This document shows, in pieces, positions 22,943 to 33,498 of a stretch of DNA of 64,000 bases. The position numbers and the translations under genes were made by a program. The stretch is from Tuctoria greenei (Eukaryota; Streptophyta; Magnoliopsida; Poales; Poaceae). Positions within the stretch are counted from its first letter, which is position 1, and each line of letters starts with the position of its first letter. Location: assembly GCA_036927565.1 (NCBI GenBank), contig JAYESD010000010.1, positions 36,759,298 through 36,823,297 of the forward strand. The letters run 5' to 3'. A model generated the notes under the pieces. That model worked only from the letters and a program-made list of their open reading frames with translations. It made no database searches and had not been told where the DNA came from.

Positions 22943-24220
22943 TGTTAGTAGGAAACAAAAGACAACAAAAAAAAATGTTATCCCTATCAACTACAGTGAC
23001 AATGTGGAAGGTGGAAGAAAACAATCTATCTCGCTCAAGCGTCTTACCACGCTCTTACAAGTGTTCTTACCGACACAGCAGGTGGTGTGGACGGTGAGAT
23101 GAACCAATGAAGCGTGGGGTGATTGCAAAGGTACCTGTTATGCTCAAGAGAAAGGTGGAGCTTGGATGGCACAATATGGTGGCTAATAAGCAGAAAATCG
23201 TTAACAGCTAAACAAAGTTGAATAAGTATTCAATGTAGGAAACTGTTGCTGGTCAACTGAGTGCCCTAGAGCTTAGCACAACACAAGGAAGTATCAAGAT
23301 AAAAGAAAGACAGAATGATATAACCAAACAAACAGCACCAAGTGGTATAGGCCAATTGCTTTAATATGCGTGCTCTTCACTATTTTTTTTTCTTTTTTGT
23401 AATATTTTTTTGATATTTTTTCTTTACTCAGTAGCACAAATATAGGAAGCACACAAATTTGCAGCTCAATTGGATGTAATATGCGGCCTATAGAAAATCA
23501 GGAAGGTTCTTTAAAATTCGTGCTGAAACTTCGAAGGCCGGATAGCCTATCTTCCGAGGGGATTTTGGGCAATCTAATTTCGCCGAACGTGGCTACGCCG
23601 CGGAAAATCGGATGCGAAATTTTGCGTAGATGAATTTGAAAAAAAAAATCGCCCGATTTCGAGTTCGTATGCGAAAGTTATGGCCGTTTTAAGGTAGGCT
23701 GTTCGAGTTACGTTTTTTTGGATGTTGATTCCAACTCGGTTTGAGAACAGAACTCGCAAACGAATACGAAAACGATCGGGAATTTGCACAGCAACTAATG
23801 GGGTGGTGTGTGATGATTCAAGGATGAATGGCACAAAGATTTGTCACCTAATCTAGGGCTGGCGATGCGGGAGTTCACGCAAGGCGGCTAGCTAGGGCAG
23901 ACCGATGAACGTGGTGGATCGGTTTGTTATTTAGGGATTGTGGAATAGGTATCAACTAGCAAGAAAACAAGGACGAAACACGATAACTAGGACCAAAAAA
24001 CACAAAGCTAAACTAGCAACAAGACTCAACCACACGAATGCAAACTCAACAATGCAAACTGAAAAACGAAACTGCAGGCACTATAGTCTGGGAAGCGGTA
24101 AAAACGATCTAATTTTTTTTTGTGGCTTTTTTGTGGACTCTAGGTACGAAACAAAATCGATCTAATGGAAGGAAGGAAAACAAAGATACCTCACGGGCAA
24201 CCTGGAAATCTGATACCAAT
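22943..24220 (-). promoter_or_regulatory. CRM-Y leader and primer-binding site
   Basis: About 1.28 kb between 5' LTR and gag. Minus-strand TGGTATCAGA (24210-24219), two bases after the LTR, matches the usual tRNA-iMet primer site. The leader is non-coding and highly similar to CRM-O 33499-34769. It is expected to hold packaging signals; I see no specific structure. Confidence 0.75.
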
Positions 24221-25085
24221 TGATGAGTAAGGTTAGGCCCGATCTTCCGAAAGGTAATATCGATTGGGGTGGAGAACTCGACGTTGATGATCCGCGGCAC
24301 TCGAGCGGTTCGAGTACCCCTGCAATCACTACACCACGGCTCCGTTGGTTATCAACCGTGCGGCACACGCTTGACCTCGCCAAGAAGGCTAATCCCTGCA
24401 AGTGCAATCGAGAACACGAGCAAGAACGTAGAAGACACGATCAGAAATCGCGAAATTGGGGTCTCACAAACCGTAGAACGGCGATATTATTGATCTAAGC
24501 AAAACCCACCGAATATGACCGGCGGCTGCAGTATTTATAGGCTAGGGTTCGACCAAAACACGATTAGACGCGTCCCTAATGGACTCTTACGGGATACAAG
24601 GCCCAAAGGCCCGATTCGGTGGCGCAGCACCGGACAGAAATCTGGACTCGACTTGTTTCGACGATTCCCAATGACTCCGGAGGAATTTTGAGGTGGGACC
24701 AGAACCATTGGAAAGTTTATCTTCTCCTCTTTCCGTGCATATGTAGAACGTCGAAAACGGAGTCCGTATGCCTCCTGGGCGTCTGTTTTAAGGTGGACTG
24801 CTCCTGGACTCCGAGTTGAACTCGAGTCCGAGTTGTAAACTGTTTCCATCTACTTGTGGACGTCCCAGGTGGTTCTCCACGCTCCCAAGGCCTCCTTCCT
24901 TCACTTGTTGATCTTTTCCATTATTCCTAATAACAATTAAATCATCACATAGCAATCTATTCTCAAACTCACATGCAAAAGAAGTTAAGAACGAATTCAC
25001 CTGCTGATTTAATAACCGTGCCCGTGCTCTTGTGATTGGTCCTTGCAGTTCAATGTGCGTCTCTGCTGTTGTGATGTCCTCATCA
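24221..25085 (-). repeat. CRM-Y 5' LTR
   Basis: 865 bases, one difference from 17564-18428 by eye. It ends in TCATCA and starts TGATGAGG on the minus strand. A TATA-like CTATAAATAC (near 24530-24539, minus) is the probable promoter. Confidence 0.9.
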
Positions 25086-25505
25086 CTACCGCACTGAGTT
25101 GGCCGTCCGCCACGTGGTTGCGCTGGAGCCTGTCTCTGCGGGAAGCATATCACTCGACAGAACAAGCCACGTGGTGCATTCGGAGCCTACCCCTATGGAG
25201 GGGTGGGGGCTCGGCCCTGCAGGCCACGTGGTAGCTCTGGTGCCTTTCCCTGCGAGGGTGCGGGCTTGGCCCTGAGACTCCGATTGGCCACGTGGCGGCT
25301 CCGGAGCCTGCCTCTGCAGGGAGGTGTTGGTCCGGTCCTACCGTCCACGCGGCAGCTTGGGATCCTCCCCCAACGGGGAGGTAGGAGCTGGTCCTTCCCT
25401 CCTCAACGTGGCTGCCTCGGAGTCGGCCTCTTAGGCAGAGGCGGAGTCCTTAGCGGTTTTCTCCTGTGCGCGGGGGTACCCGGTCTGCAGGGTACCGACA
25501 GACAC

Positions 25506-25872
25506 TCTTTGTGATCTAAATATTGTAGAAAGGAGAATATTTTCACAATCTGAATTGCCTTTATTAAGTAGAAATATTTTTCATGCTATAGGCAACTATG
25601 AAGATAGTGGTGAATTTATGGTGCATAAAGTTTACATATGTTCAAATGTTCAAGCTCCTTTTGTGCTGCAACAACATGGTGAAATGAATGGATGCACTAA
25701 CACTAATAATGTATTGTCAAGTTTTTCTAGCATTTTTTTTATTGCAGCAAGGACAACAAATAAAAAAGAAGCATTGTTCATTGCGGTTGTGCAATATGGA
25801 CAGTGTTCATTCTACCCCCAAAGCAATCCTTTTTCCTCGACATACGAGCAAGCCGAGGACGGCTTGTCATAA
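25506..25872 (+). CDS. CRM-N gag-like ORF, second part (split)
   Basis: This continues the 16004-16932 frame after the GACAC target duplication, open to a stop at 25870-25872 and adding about 120 codons. The segment has no zinc knuckle, protease or other motif I recognise. Before RET-solo1 inserted, the whole ORF would have been about 430 codons. That frame conservation on both sides supports the TSD assignment and suggests the ORF was still open when the LTR arrived. Confidence 0.6.
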
Positions 25873-26131
25873 AGAAGGGAGAATGATGAGATCATGCATA
25901 TTATCATTGCACAAATAAACATGGCACAATGTTTATTTGTTTGGGATCATGGCTCAAGTGAATGTGCACTCTTATTTGATGGACAAGATCAAGATGGCGC
26001 ACTATGTCATCCACCACCTTGGCCTCCTCCATTCATGCATACAGAAAGATTTGATGGCGTTGCACATTTGGACCGACACATAAGAGAAGATGAACTTGAG
26101 TCGAGGACGACTACAATTCAAGAAGGGAGGA

Positions 26132-27036
26132 TGATGAGGACATCACTTCTATGGATACAAACAACACTCCATTGAACATACAAGATGCAATCAATAGAGT
26201 TCATACACAACAATTAATTTCAGAGGTGAACTCGTTCTTATATATTTCCTTATATGTTTTTGAGCATAGATTGCTACTTAATGATTTATTAGTGATTAGG
26301 ATCCATGGAGAGGTTCAAGGAGTACTTGGAGGGAGTATTAGGGACGTGGAAGACCAGAGAGTTCGTTCAAAGAAGATGGAAACCGAACCAAACTCCAAAT
26401 TGTATCCAACTCGGAGTCCAGGAGCAGTACGCACTAAAACGGACGCCCAGGACGCATACGAACTCCGTTTTGGACGTTCTACATATGCACGGAAAGGGGA
26501 GAGGATAACCTTTCCAATGGCTCCGGTTCCATGTCAAAATTCCTTCGGAGTCGACCGGAATCGTCGAAACAAAATCAAGTACAGAATCTGTCAGGGTGCT
26601 GCGCCACCGTATTGGGCCATTGGGCCATGTATCAAGTCTAAGTCCATTATTTTTGTATATTAGGGTTAGGTCACGACCCCAACACCCCCTTGGACGTCCT
26701 CCCTCCTATATATACTCCAAAGTAGCTGCCATAAACAATTGGGTTTTGCTTAGATCAATAATATCGCCGTTTATCAGTTTGTGAAACCCCAATTCAGCAA
26801 TTTCAGATTGCTTCTTCTAGGTTCTTGCTTGTGTTCTCGGTTGCTCTTGCAGGGATTAGCCTTCTTGGCGAGGTCAAGCGTGTGCAGCACGGTTGATAAC
26901 CAATGGAGCGGTGGTGTAGTGATTGCAGGGGTTGTTCGTGTTCTACTCGAGAGCCTCGGATCATCAACGTCGAGATCTCTATCAATCGACTTATCCATTA
27001 CCTATCGGAAGATCGGTCATCATCTTTTTCCTATCA
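26132..27036 (+). repeat. CRM-N 3' LTR
   Basis: It starts TGATGAGGACATCAC directly after the polypurine AAGAAGGGAGGA (26120-26131). The end CCTATCA at 27036 abuts the CTTGC target duplication; an earlier end at 27022 would leave 14 unexplained bases. A TATATATA box lies near 26705-26715. Confidence 0.8.
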
Positions 27037-27041
27037 CTTGC

Positions 27042-27574
27042 TGAAATCTGAAAATCCTTCCACGTAGGGCATTGGTTTTTCCCAATGGGAAGAATTTGGC
27101 GAGGAATGTCGTAGAACACTTCTCCCAAGTGTCTATAGCACTTCGGTTCGCGTAGAACCACTGTTTCGCTCTCCCAAGGAGAGAGAACGGGAACAGTCTC
27201 AGACGGACCGCATCCGGAGACACATACTTGATCTTAAAAGTGTTGCAGATCTCGAGGAATTGTTGCAGGTGAGCACTTGCATCCTCGTCAGCCTTCCCAC
27301 AAAATGGGTTGACTTGCACCATAGTGATAAGGCCAGTTTTGATCTCGAAGTTCACATCTCCTGTGTTAACAGTGGGTCCAATAGGCACATTGTTAGCATA
27401 GGGAGCTGAGAACTCACGAAGGGTCTTCTGAGCCAATGGCGTTTGGATTGTTGGTGCATAAATGCTGGCTTGCTTTGCTGATCGAATCTTCTGAGGAGTA
27501 ATGACACGGGGTCGGTCTCTTAGAAGAGATTCGAGATCTTCAACGAAGTTTTCTGGCAGGCGGAAACCAGACAC
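27042..27574 (-). pseudogene. ATH-B gag, N-terminal part (split by CRM-N)
   Basis: The minus-strand gag start. 27574 begins MSGFRLPENF; the conserved gag core includes NPFCG, AHLQQFLE, LFPFSLLGRAKQW and FFPLGKTNALRG. This is the typical Athila/Tat gag block. The frame itself is open up to the CRM-N insertion at 27041, and the remainder is at 12951-14856 with several stops, so the gene is dead. Confidence 0.8.
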
Positions 27575-27691
27575 ACACTACCCTGTTTTCTGATTTAAAA
27601 TAAATGTGAAAACAATGATTGGTTATCCTACTAAAATCCTACCCAGGGTTCTATCGTATTCACTCAGTCATGTTATATATCTATATGCCTT

Positions 27692-27708
27692 CCCCGGCAA
27701 CAGCGCCA
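27692..27708 (-). promoter_or_regulatory. ATH-B primer-binding site
   Basis: The minus strand reads TGGCGCTGTTGCCGGGG, 11 bases inside the 5' LTR, one base from the complement of the tRNA-Asp 3' end as I remember it. Confidence 0.75.
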
Positions 27709-27719
27709 GAAATGCTTGT

Positions 27720-29387
27720 TGACGGCTCCTAAGATATACTAACAAATCATCCCCGGCAACAGCGCCAAAAATGCTTGTTGGTATGTCTTATGCACCATTA
27801 ACTAAACATCTCCAACTGATGTGTCAGAAATGCTTGTTAATGGTTCTATTGGATCACAGAGTGAATTCCGCAAGCGCACGGAAATATCATTGTAGCATTT
27901 CCCCTTAAGAGTATTCCCAAGGGTGTCATTTATTTGATTCCAAAGGAAGGTAGGGAAGAGATATAACAATCATCAAGTGGAAAAGGGTAGAAAGGTCTAG
28001 GTAAGAATCTAGTAAGGATGGATAAAATAATAGTGGAGGTAGTGTGACACACACAAAATCTTTCAAGTCTAAGGGGGATAAGAGGATCCTAGAGGTTAGT
28101 TAAGGTTGAGAGTTATGGAGGTACTCCTACTATGCTCTATTGTCCATATACTTAGTCTACACTAATTATCCATAAGCTAGATCAATAGTGAATACTTATG
28201 CTATGTGGTTCAACACATCGGGCATGGGCTTACCCCTAGCAATACTAGGGCGACTGCCGCCAAGATCCTGTGGCATAGCCGAACGTGGAGGATTACAAAG
28301 GACGGATAGGGCTGTCACCACCTACTGCCTACCTCTTCAATCCGTGGGTCTATGAGACATCCAATGCTACTTAGCTATCCTAGCACCATGCTAGCACATT
28401 AAGTAATTACCTTAAGAGCCTAGGCACAAGCCATCCTAAGGCAATGAATCAAATCATCATTGAACCAATGTTGATACACAACATAATTATCCAAACTAAC
28501 CTAGTTATGTTATAATTAACTAGACTATAGTGGGGGTCTATAGGTTCTATTATAATGAGATATGTTCATGATGAAACAGTCATAGAAGTTATACCTTCCA
28601 CATACATGGACTCCACAATCAAACAAGAAACGCTTTGCCCAAGTATATGTATAAGTAGAGACTAAAGATACTATCTTTATTATGCATAAAGTCACAAATA
28701 GAAGAAAGAATACATGAGCCATACCTTTCCCAATGTAGGATTGGGAAGAGAGAAACTTCTTACTCCTTTCCCAATTTGGACTTGGGACTAGAGACTCTCC
28801 TCTCTACAACCTAACTCCTCTAAGACTATGGATGATAGTGTATACAATGGAGATGAAGCTCAAGTGGTGTGTGTTGAAGTGAGGGGTAGGGGGTCCTATT
28901 TATACCAGTGTTGATGTCGGTTCCCGCCACTAAAAGCGTGCGAATCAGTCACAATTGACTCCTTCAAGCCAGGATGAGCCAACACACGTCGTTTGACCGC
29001 GTTTGGCGCCAGGAAGGGGTCGGCCGAACCCCTAGTTCAGCCGACCTGGTCAGCACTCCAAACATGGAGTGCTTCCTCCAGGTGGCTGCCAGGTGGGCCC
29101 CCTTGATGTATCTGGGTGATACACCGTTGGATCTCCTCGGATACTTCTATTTGTGGGCCATTTGAGCCATGGGATGCCACATGCCGTCGCCTGATTGGCT
29201 AGGATGATATTTTATAGGGTTGGTCCATCTACATTTCCTCATTTCCTGCATAAAATGCTGCATACACATATTTCTCCAAGTCCAAGTGGAATTGGGTTAG
29301 ATAGAAAGGTGATGTGTGCAAGAAATGACAAATCCTTCACATAACTGAGTTAAATTGACGGATGAAATTGGTATATAACAGCCATCA
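27720..29387 (-). repeat. ATH-B 5' LTR
   Basis: 1668 bases, homologous to 8554-10220. On the minus strand it starts TGATGGCTG and ends CCGTCA. A TATA-like TATAAATAGGA lies near 28888-28900. PBS-like copies occur within it at about 27749-27775 and, degenerate, near 27810-27842. Confidence 0.8.
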
Positions 29388-30211
29388 ACATTCAGACATC
29401 GCAAACCCTAACAGTAACCTTTGGAGACCCTAGTATAAATAGAGGTGTACGGCCTCTAATCAATAACTCTCGACCCCCTGCGCTGTCACACCTTCCAAGA
29501 GCCTAGAAAACACGTATCTCCACACAATCCAATGCAAGAAAGATCAAATCCTTGAGGATTAACCATAGATCAAAGGAGAGACACGTTCTTCACGTCTTGA
29601 GCTCTTGGGTTTGATTCTCTCACACACTCTCGTTGTTTCATTGCATTCTTTTCGAGTGTGTTTGGTGGAGTTTTGAGTTTTAAATCTTGGGGAGCCCTCA
29701 ACTTGTGAGAAGGCCCCTTGAACACGACTATTTTACCCCCTTTGTGATTAGTGGAAGAGAATCGGTCTCCGTGGCGATTCGACGAGGGTAGGGTTGGTGA
29801 AGACCCGATCCTCCGTGGGCTCCTCAACGTGGATGTAGATTTCCTCTGTGGAATTGAACCACGGGATAAAAATCATTGTGTCCTTTGCTTTGTTCTTACT
29901 ATTCATTGCAATCTATAGTTTGCTCGATCTTGTTAAACTTACATTAGAACTTCAAAACTAAAGTTAACATGTTCCGCATCTAGTTTCATTGAAGCAATAC
30001 ACTCTATTTGTAACTCAATTTCCGCTGCATAGAGTACTTTGATCGAAATCATTGATCAAACTTGATCAATCGAGTCCGCATACACTAGACTAGTCCGCAC
30101 TCTACCGGACTAGTCTGATCTCTCTATGTTTGATCAGGTTGCTAAGTGTTTCAGGTTCCGACGAAAATTTCAAAAAGCCTATTCACCCCCCCCCCCTTTA
30201 GGATGCATTCA
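29388..30211 (+). repeat. SIR-2 3' LTR, second part
   Basis: Continuation of the LTR from 8553. It carries the TATA-like TATAAATAG at about 29431-29440, only some 45 bases after the ATH-B insertion, then R/U5 sequence and a run of C (about 30186-30196) shortly before the end GCATTCA. A C-run near the LTR end also occurs in SIR-3 and SIR-4. Confidence 0.75.
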
Positions 30212-32560
30212 CATCTTTAGGACAAGGTAGCCGTAGTGGGCTACGGCCATGAATCGGTACAGAGCGGGCCTGTCGATGATGGCGTTGAAGGGGAGGCTTA
30301 CGTCTGTGACGTCGAACAGGATGCTCTCCGTCATGTAGTTGTCAGGTGTCCCAAAGATCACCCAGAGGTTGATGTTGCTGTACGGGATGATGTTCCCTGG
30401 CGCCACCCCCGAGAATGAGCTCGAGGGAGTAAGCTTGGACACCGAGATCTTTAGCTAGTCGAAGGCTGCACGGCTGATGAGGTTGAGGCTGGCCCCGCCA
30501 TCTATCAAGACATAGTGCAGCTTGATGTTGGCAAAGGTGGGGGTGACCAGGAGAGGCAGGATCCCTACTCCTTCCATGTTCTTGGGGCAGTTAGAGACAT
30601 CGAAGTCGATTGGCGTCTCCTTCCACTTTTGCTACAGCACTGTAGCGGGAGCAGGGGATATCAAAGCCACTACTCGGTGCAGGGTCTTGACCGCGTTTTG
30701 GGATGTTGGATCCCAAGAACTCCTCGAAGATGATGTGGAGAGTCTTGCGACGCTCATGGTCTCTACTGGTGTCGGATTCCTTGTCTTGTGGACCACCTTG
30801 AAGGCCTGTTCCTGCTTCTGGTACTCCATCTCCTCGTCGTCGTCGACCTTGGGGTCGACCTTCTGCTTGCCCTCCTGCAGTCGGAAAGGGGCACCATCAG
30901 GACGTTTTGCCCGCTCTTGGTATCCGTGCATCTCTTGATCTCCCAGCACTCGCTCGCGATGTGGTTGCGAGTACCGGGTAGGGCTGGATGCCATCATCAG
31001 TAGCAGGTGGCTGGCGTGGACATTTGTCAGGGCGTGGGGGTCTGCCACCACCGGTCGCTACTGCTGTGGCGATGGGTGACCCATGCAGTGGCTTGTTCTG
31101 GTCACCGCCCCGGTTCTTGTTCTTCCTTTTGCCGCTACCCAAAGTAACGACACCTTCGCCGGTTTGGCTGGCTCGCCCACTTCGGGGCGGGCTAGGTGTG
31201 CTAGTCACGGGCTTCTGCCGCCCTGGCGCACCGGTCGGCGACGAAGAAGAGCTTGGAGACATCTTGCACATCGTGCATGACTAACTTCTCGAGCATCTTC
31301 TGGTCACGCACTCCCTGCCAGAATGCCATAATGACAGAAGCATTTGGGATGTTGGGGATGGAGTTGTGTACCTGGGAGAAACGCTAGATGAATGATAGCA
31401 GTGTCTTCTTGGGTTGTTGGCGCACGGCATGGAGGTCGAGCTTGGTGTCGGGGCGCGTGTAAGAGCTGCCGAAGTTCGCCGTGAACTGCCGGCAGAGCTC
31501 ATCCCAAGAGGTTATGGACCCCTTGGGCAGGTTTATCAGCCATGATCATGTTGAACCGATCAGGGCAACGGGGAAGTAGTTTGCCAGGATGGACTCATCT
31601 GCTTCTGCAGCAAGGAGTGTCGTGGTGTAGATTTGTAGGAACTCGGTTGGGTTGACGCTCCCATCAAACTTCTCCAGCAGGTGTGGTCAGAATTTGCGCA
31701 GCCACGTCGTCAGGCGAAGGTATAGTGCCAAGGCCATGCACCCTCCAATGGGCTTCCCCAAAGAGGCATACAAAATAGCATACCCTAGAGGGGTTTGCTT
31801 CGTAGCATGTGGCTGTTGCGGAGCCTACTGCTGTGGTGCCGGCTGAGCCAAGTACTGCTGTTGCAGCACATGCTACATAGAGTGCTGCAGGGGGGCGGTC
31901 GACCCCACCTAATCCTGGTGAGGCAGCAGCGGAGGGTTTACATATAGTGCTCCTCGGACGAAGGACACCTTCTGCTCAGGCCCTTGAGGGTCGTACTCGA
32001 CGTCAAGATTGCACCGTCTCTTCCACTACCTCTCAATGATGACGCGGCCATCTATCCGAGCTTGACAATGGTCAAGCTCGACCCTCAGGTCCTCCGTGGG
32101 GATCCGACCAGCGCTAGCCAGCCTGGTGGAACGAGAGTGGAAGGTGCGACAGTCGATGCATGGCGTGCGCGATAGCGACACGTGACGCCTCCCTCTATTG
32201 GGGGAGTTGATGGCTGTAACGACAAAGTGGTCGATGTCTTGGACCCACTGCTGAGCCACTCCCTGAGAAGCGTTCAAGCACAGTGGGTGGTGGAGAAGGG
32301 CCCTGGCTGCTGCCAAAGCGCTCTTCGAACTTGCAGCCGGCGGCTCCAAGGGCACTTACTGGGCCGAGATGTGCCCGGATGCGCCGCCCTGGCCAGTTGC
32401 ATCTGTGCAGGGGCGTGATGGACCAGAATGTGCCGCTCTGGCGATGGATCTGGTCACTGGACGACGACCTCAGAAACTGCCATCCACAGGCTTGATGAAC
32501 ACCATTGCGGTGAAAGCGCAACTACTTTTTTGAGGAAAAAGCCCCTTCCTGGCGTGCCAG
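30212..32560 (-). pseudogene. RET-1 gag and protease, decayed
   Basis: Read on the minus strand from 32560 leftwards. A gag core near 31230-31510 holds LCRQFTANF, RFSQVHNSIPN, FWQGVRD and VSKLFFVADRCARAAE, typical of the Tat/Retand gag. A degenerate zinc knuckle (NHIASECWEIKR) lies near 30920-30965. The end of an aspartic protease domain with DVTDVSLPFNAIIDRPAL lies at 30212-30330 (normally ILGRPAL). Many stops and frame changes break it. The N-terminal part 31530-32540 is Ala/Pro-rich with no domain I recognise. Confidence 0.65.
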
Positions 32561-32633
32561 ATATCAAAGTGTTCTTGTGACACTTCCCTTAGACCTGTTT
32601 TGGAGCAGCCCGCGAAGTTTCTTTGATCGGTAG

Positions 32634-33498
32634 TGATGAGGACATCACAACAGCGGAGACACACATTGAACTGCAAGGACCAATCACAAGAGCACGAGCA
32701 CGGTTATTAAATCAGCAGGTGAATTCGTTCCTAACTTCTTTTGCATGTGAGTTTGAGAATAGATTGCTATGTGATGATTTAATTGTTATTAGGAATAATT
32801 GAGAAGATCAACAATTGAAGGAAGGAGGCCTTGAGAGCGTGGAGAACCAGGTGGGACGTCCACAAGTCGATGAAAACAGTTTACAACTCGGACTCGAGTT
32901 CAACTCAGAGTACAGGAGCAGTCCACCTTAAAATAGGCGCCCAGGAGGCATACGGACTCCGTTTTCGACGTTCTACATATGCACGGAAAGAGGAGAAGAT
33001 AAACTTTCCAATGGTTCTGGTCCCACCTCAAAATGCCACAGGAGTCATTGGAAATCGTCGAAACAAGTCGAGTCCAGATTTCTGTCCGGTGCTGCACCGC
33101 CGAATCGGGCCTTTGGGCCTTGTATCCCGTAAGAGTCCATTAGGGACGCGTCTAATAGTGTTTTGGTCGAACCCTAGCCTATAAATACTGCAGCCACCGG
33201 ACATATTCGGTGGGTTTTGCTTAGATCAATAATATCGCCGTTCTACGGTTTGTGAGGCCCCAACTTCGCGATTTCCTGATCGTGTCTTCGACGTTCTTGC
33301 TTGTGTTCTCAGTTGCACTTGCAGGGATTAGCCTTCTTGGCGAGGTCAAGCGTGTGCAGCACGGTTTATAGCCAACGGAGCCGTGGTGTAGTGATTGCAG
33401 GGGTACTTGAACCGCTCGAGTTCCGCGGATCATCAACGTCGAGTTGTCCATCCCAATCTACATACCTTTCGGAAGATCGGTCCTAAACCTACTCATCA
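32634..33498 (+). repeat. CRM-O 5' LTR
   Basis: 865 bases, TGATGAGGACATCAC...CTCATCA. A TATA-like CTATAAATAC lies near 33179-33188. Confidence 0.88.

Larger units (their letters stand above)
17564..25085 (-). mobile_element. CRM-Y: young, apparently complete CRM-like gypsy element
   Basis: 7.5 kb with target duplications CTACC at 17559-17563 and 25086-25090. 5' LTR 24221-25085, PBS (tRNA-iMet type) just left of it, one gag-pol ORF (18131-22942), PPT at 18429-18443 and 3' LTR 17564-18428. The two 865-base LTRs differ at one position by my reading (18077 versus 24734), so the insertion is very recent. The lineage call rests on the LTR start TGATGAGGACATCAC, the coding region running into the 3' LTR, and the integrase tail with EGEDDEDIT, features I associate with the centromeric CRM clade. 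Confidence 0.9.
16933..25500 (-). mobile_element. RET-solo1: solo LTR of a Retand-like element, split by CRM-Y
   Basis: An LTR about 1040 bases long (16933-17563 plus 25091-25500), with inverted ends TGTCG...CGACA and target duplications GACAC at 16928-16932 and 25501-25505. No internal region is present, so it is a solo LTR left by recombination. It resembles the RET-1 LTR (32570-41181): both carry the GGTTCGGGCC...GTAATACCCTAC block (here 17060-17095) and several CCACGTGG-type words (25110-25420). Orientation is taken from RET-1. CRM-Y inserted at 17564. Confidence 0.85.
14862..27036 (+). mobile_element. CRM-N: non-autonomous CRM-like gypsy element
   Basis: A complete insertion in ATH-B gag with 5-base target duplications CTTGC at 14857-14861 and 27037-27041; removing it restores the gag frame (FQQ joined to ELKES). 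LTRs lie at 14862-15772 and 26132-27036. The only ORF is a gag-like gene (16004-16932 and 25506-25872), split by RET-solo1. Near 26085-26131 a short piece resembles the integrase tail of CRM-Y (EDELESRTT), the sole trace of pol. LTR start and gag leader are shared with CRM-Y and CRM-O, so it was probably mobilised by such relatives. It resembles the non-autonomous CRM elements reported in grasses. Confidence 0.8.
8554..29387 (-). mobile_element. ATH-B: Athila-like gypsy element without a visible pol, split by CRM-N
   Basis: A minus-strand element with 5' LTR 27720-29387, PBS 27692-27708, gag start 27042-27574, then CRM-N inserted, then gag-protease 12951-14856, a separate 3' ORF 11594-12262, PPT about 10221-10231 and 3' LTR 8554-10220. 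No reverse transcriptase, RNase H or integrase is seen between the protease and the 3' ORF, so it probably depended on a relative for transposition. I could not find a clean 5-base target duplication (left flank GGTGT, right flank ACATT). Confidence 0.75.
5780..30211 (+). mobile_element. SIR-2: Sirevirus copia element, 3' part, interrupted by ATH-B
   Basis: The visible parts are the 3' ORF (5792-7285), the 3' untranslated region with multiplied polypurine tracts, and a 3' LTR split into 7791-8553 and 29388-30211 by ATH-B. Gag, pol and the 5' LTR are absent and probably lie left of the window beyond SIR-1 and ATH-A. The right end, ...GCATTCA at 30211, is followed by CATCT, where the protease remnant of RET-1 begins, so SIR-2 appears to have inserted into RET-1. 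The matching left junction is not in the window. Confidence 0.7.

Noticed and set aside
8549..29392. Target duplication for ATH-B
   Set aside because: Flanks GGTGT and ACATT do not match, and shifting the LTR ends to TGTT...AACA does not help. The single-element reading rests on the split gag and the LTR pair instead.
30236..32495. Many plus-strand ORFs over the RET-1 gag region
   Set aside because: No domain in these frames; the minus strand carries gag and protease motifs.
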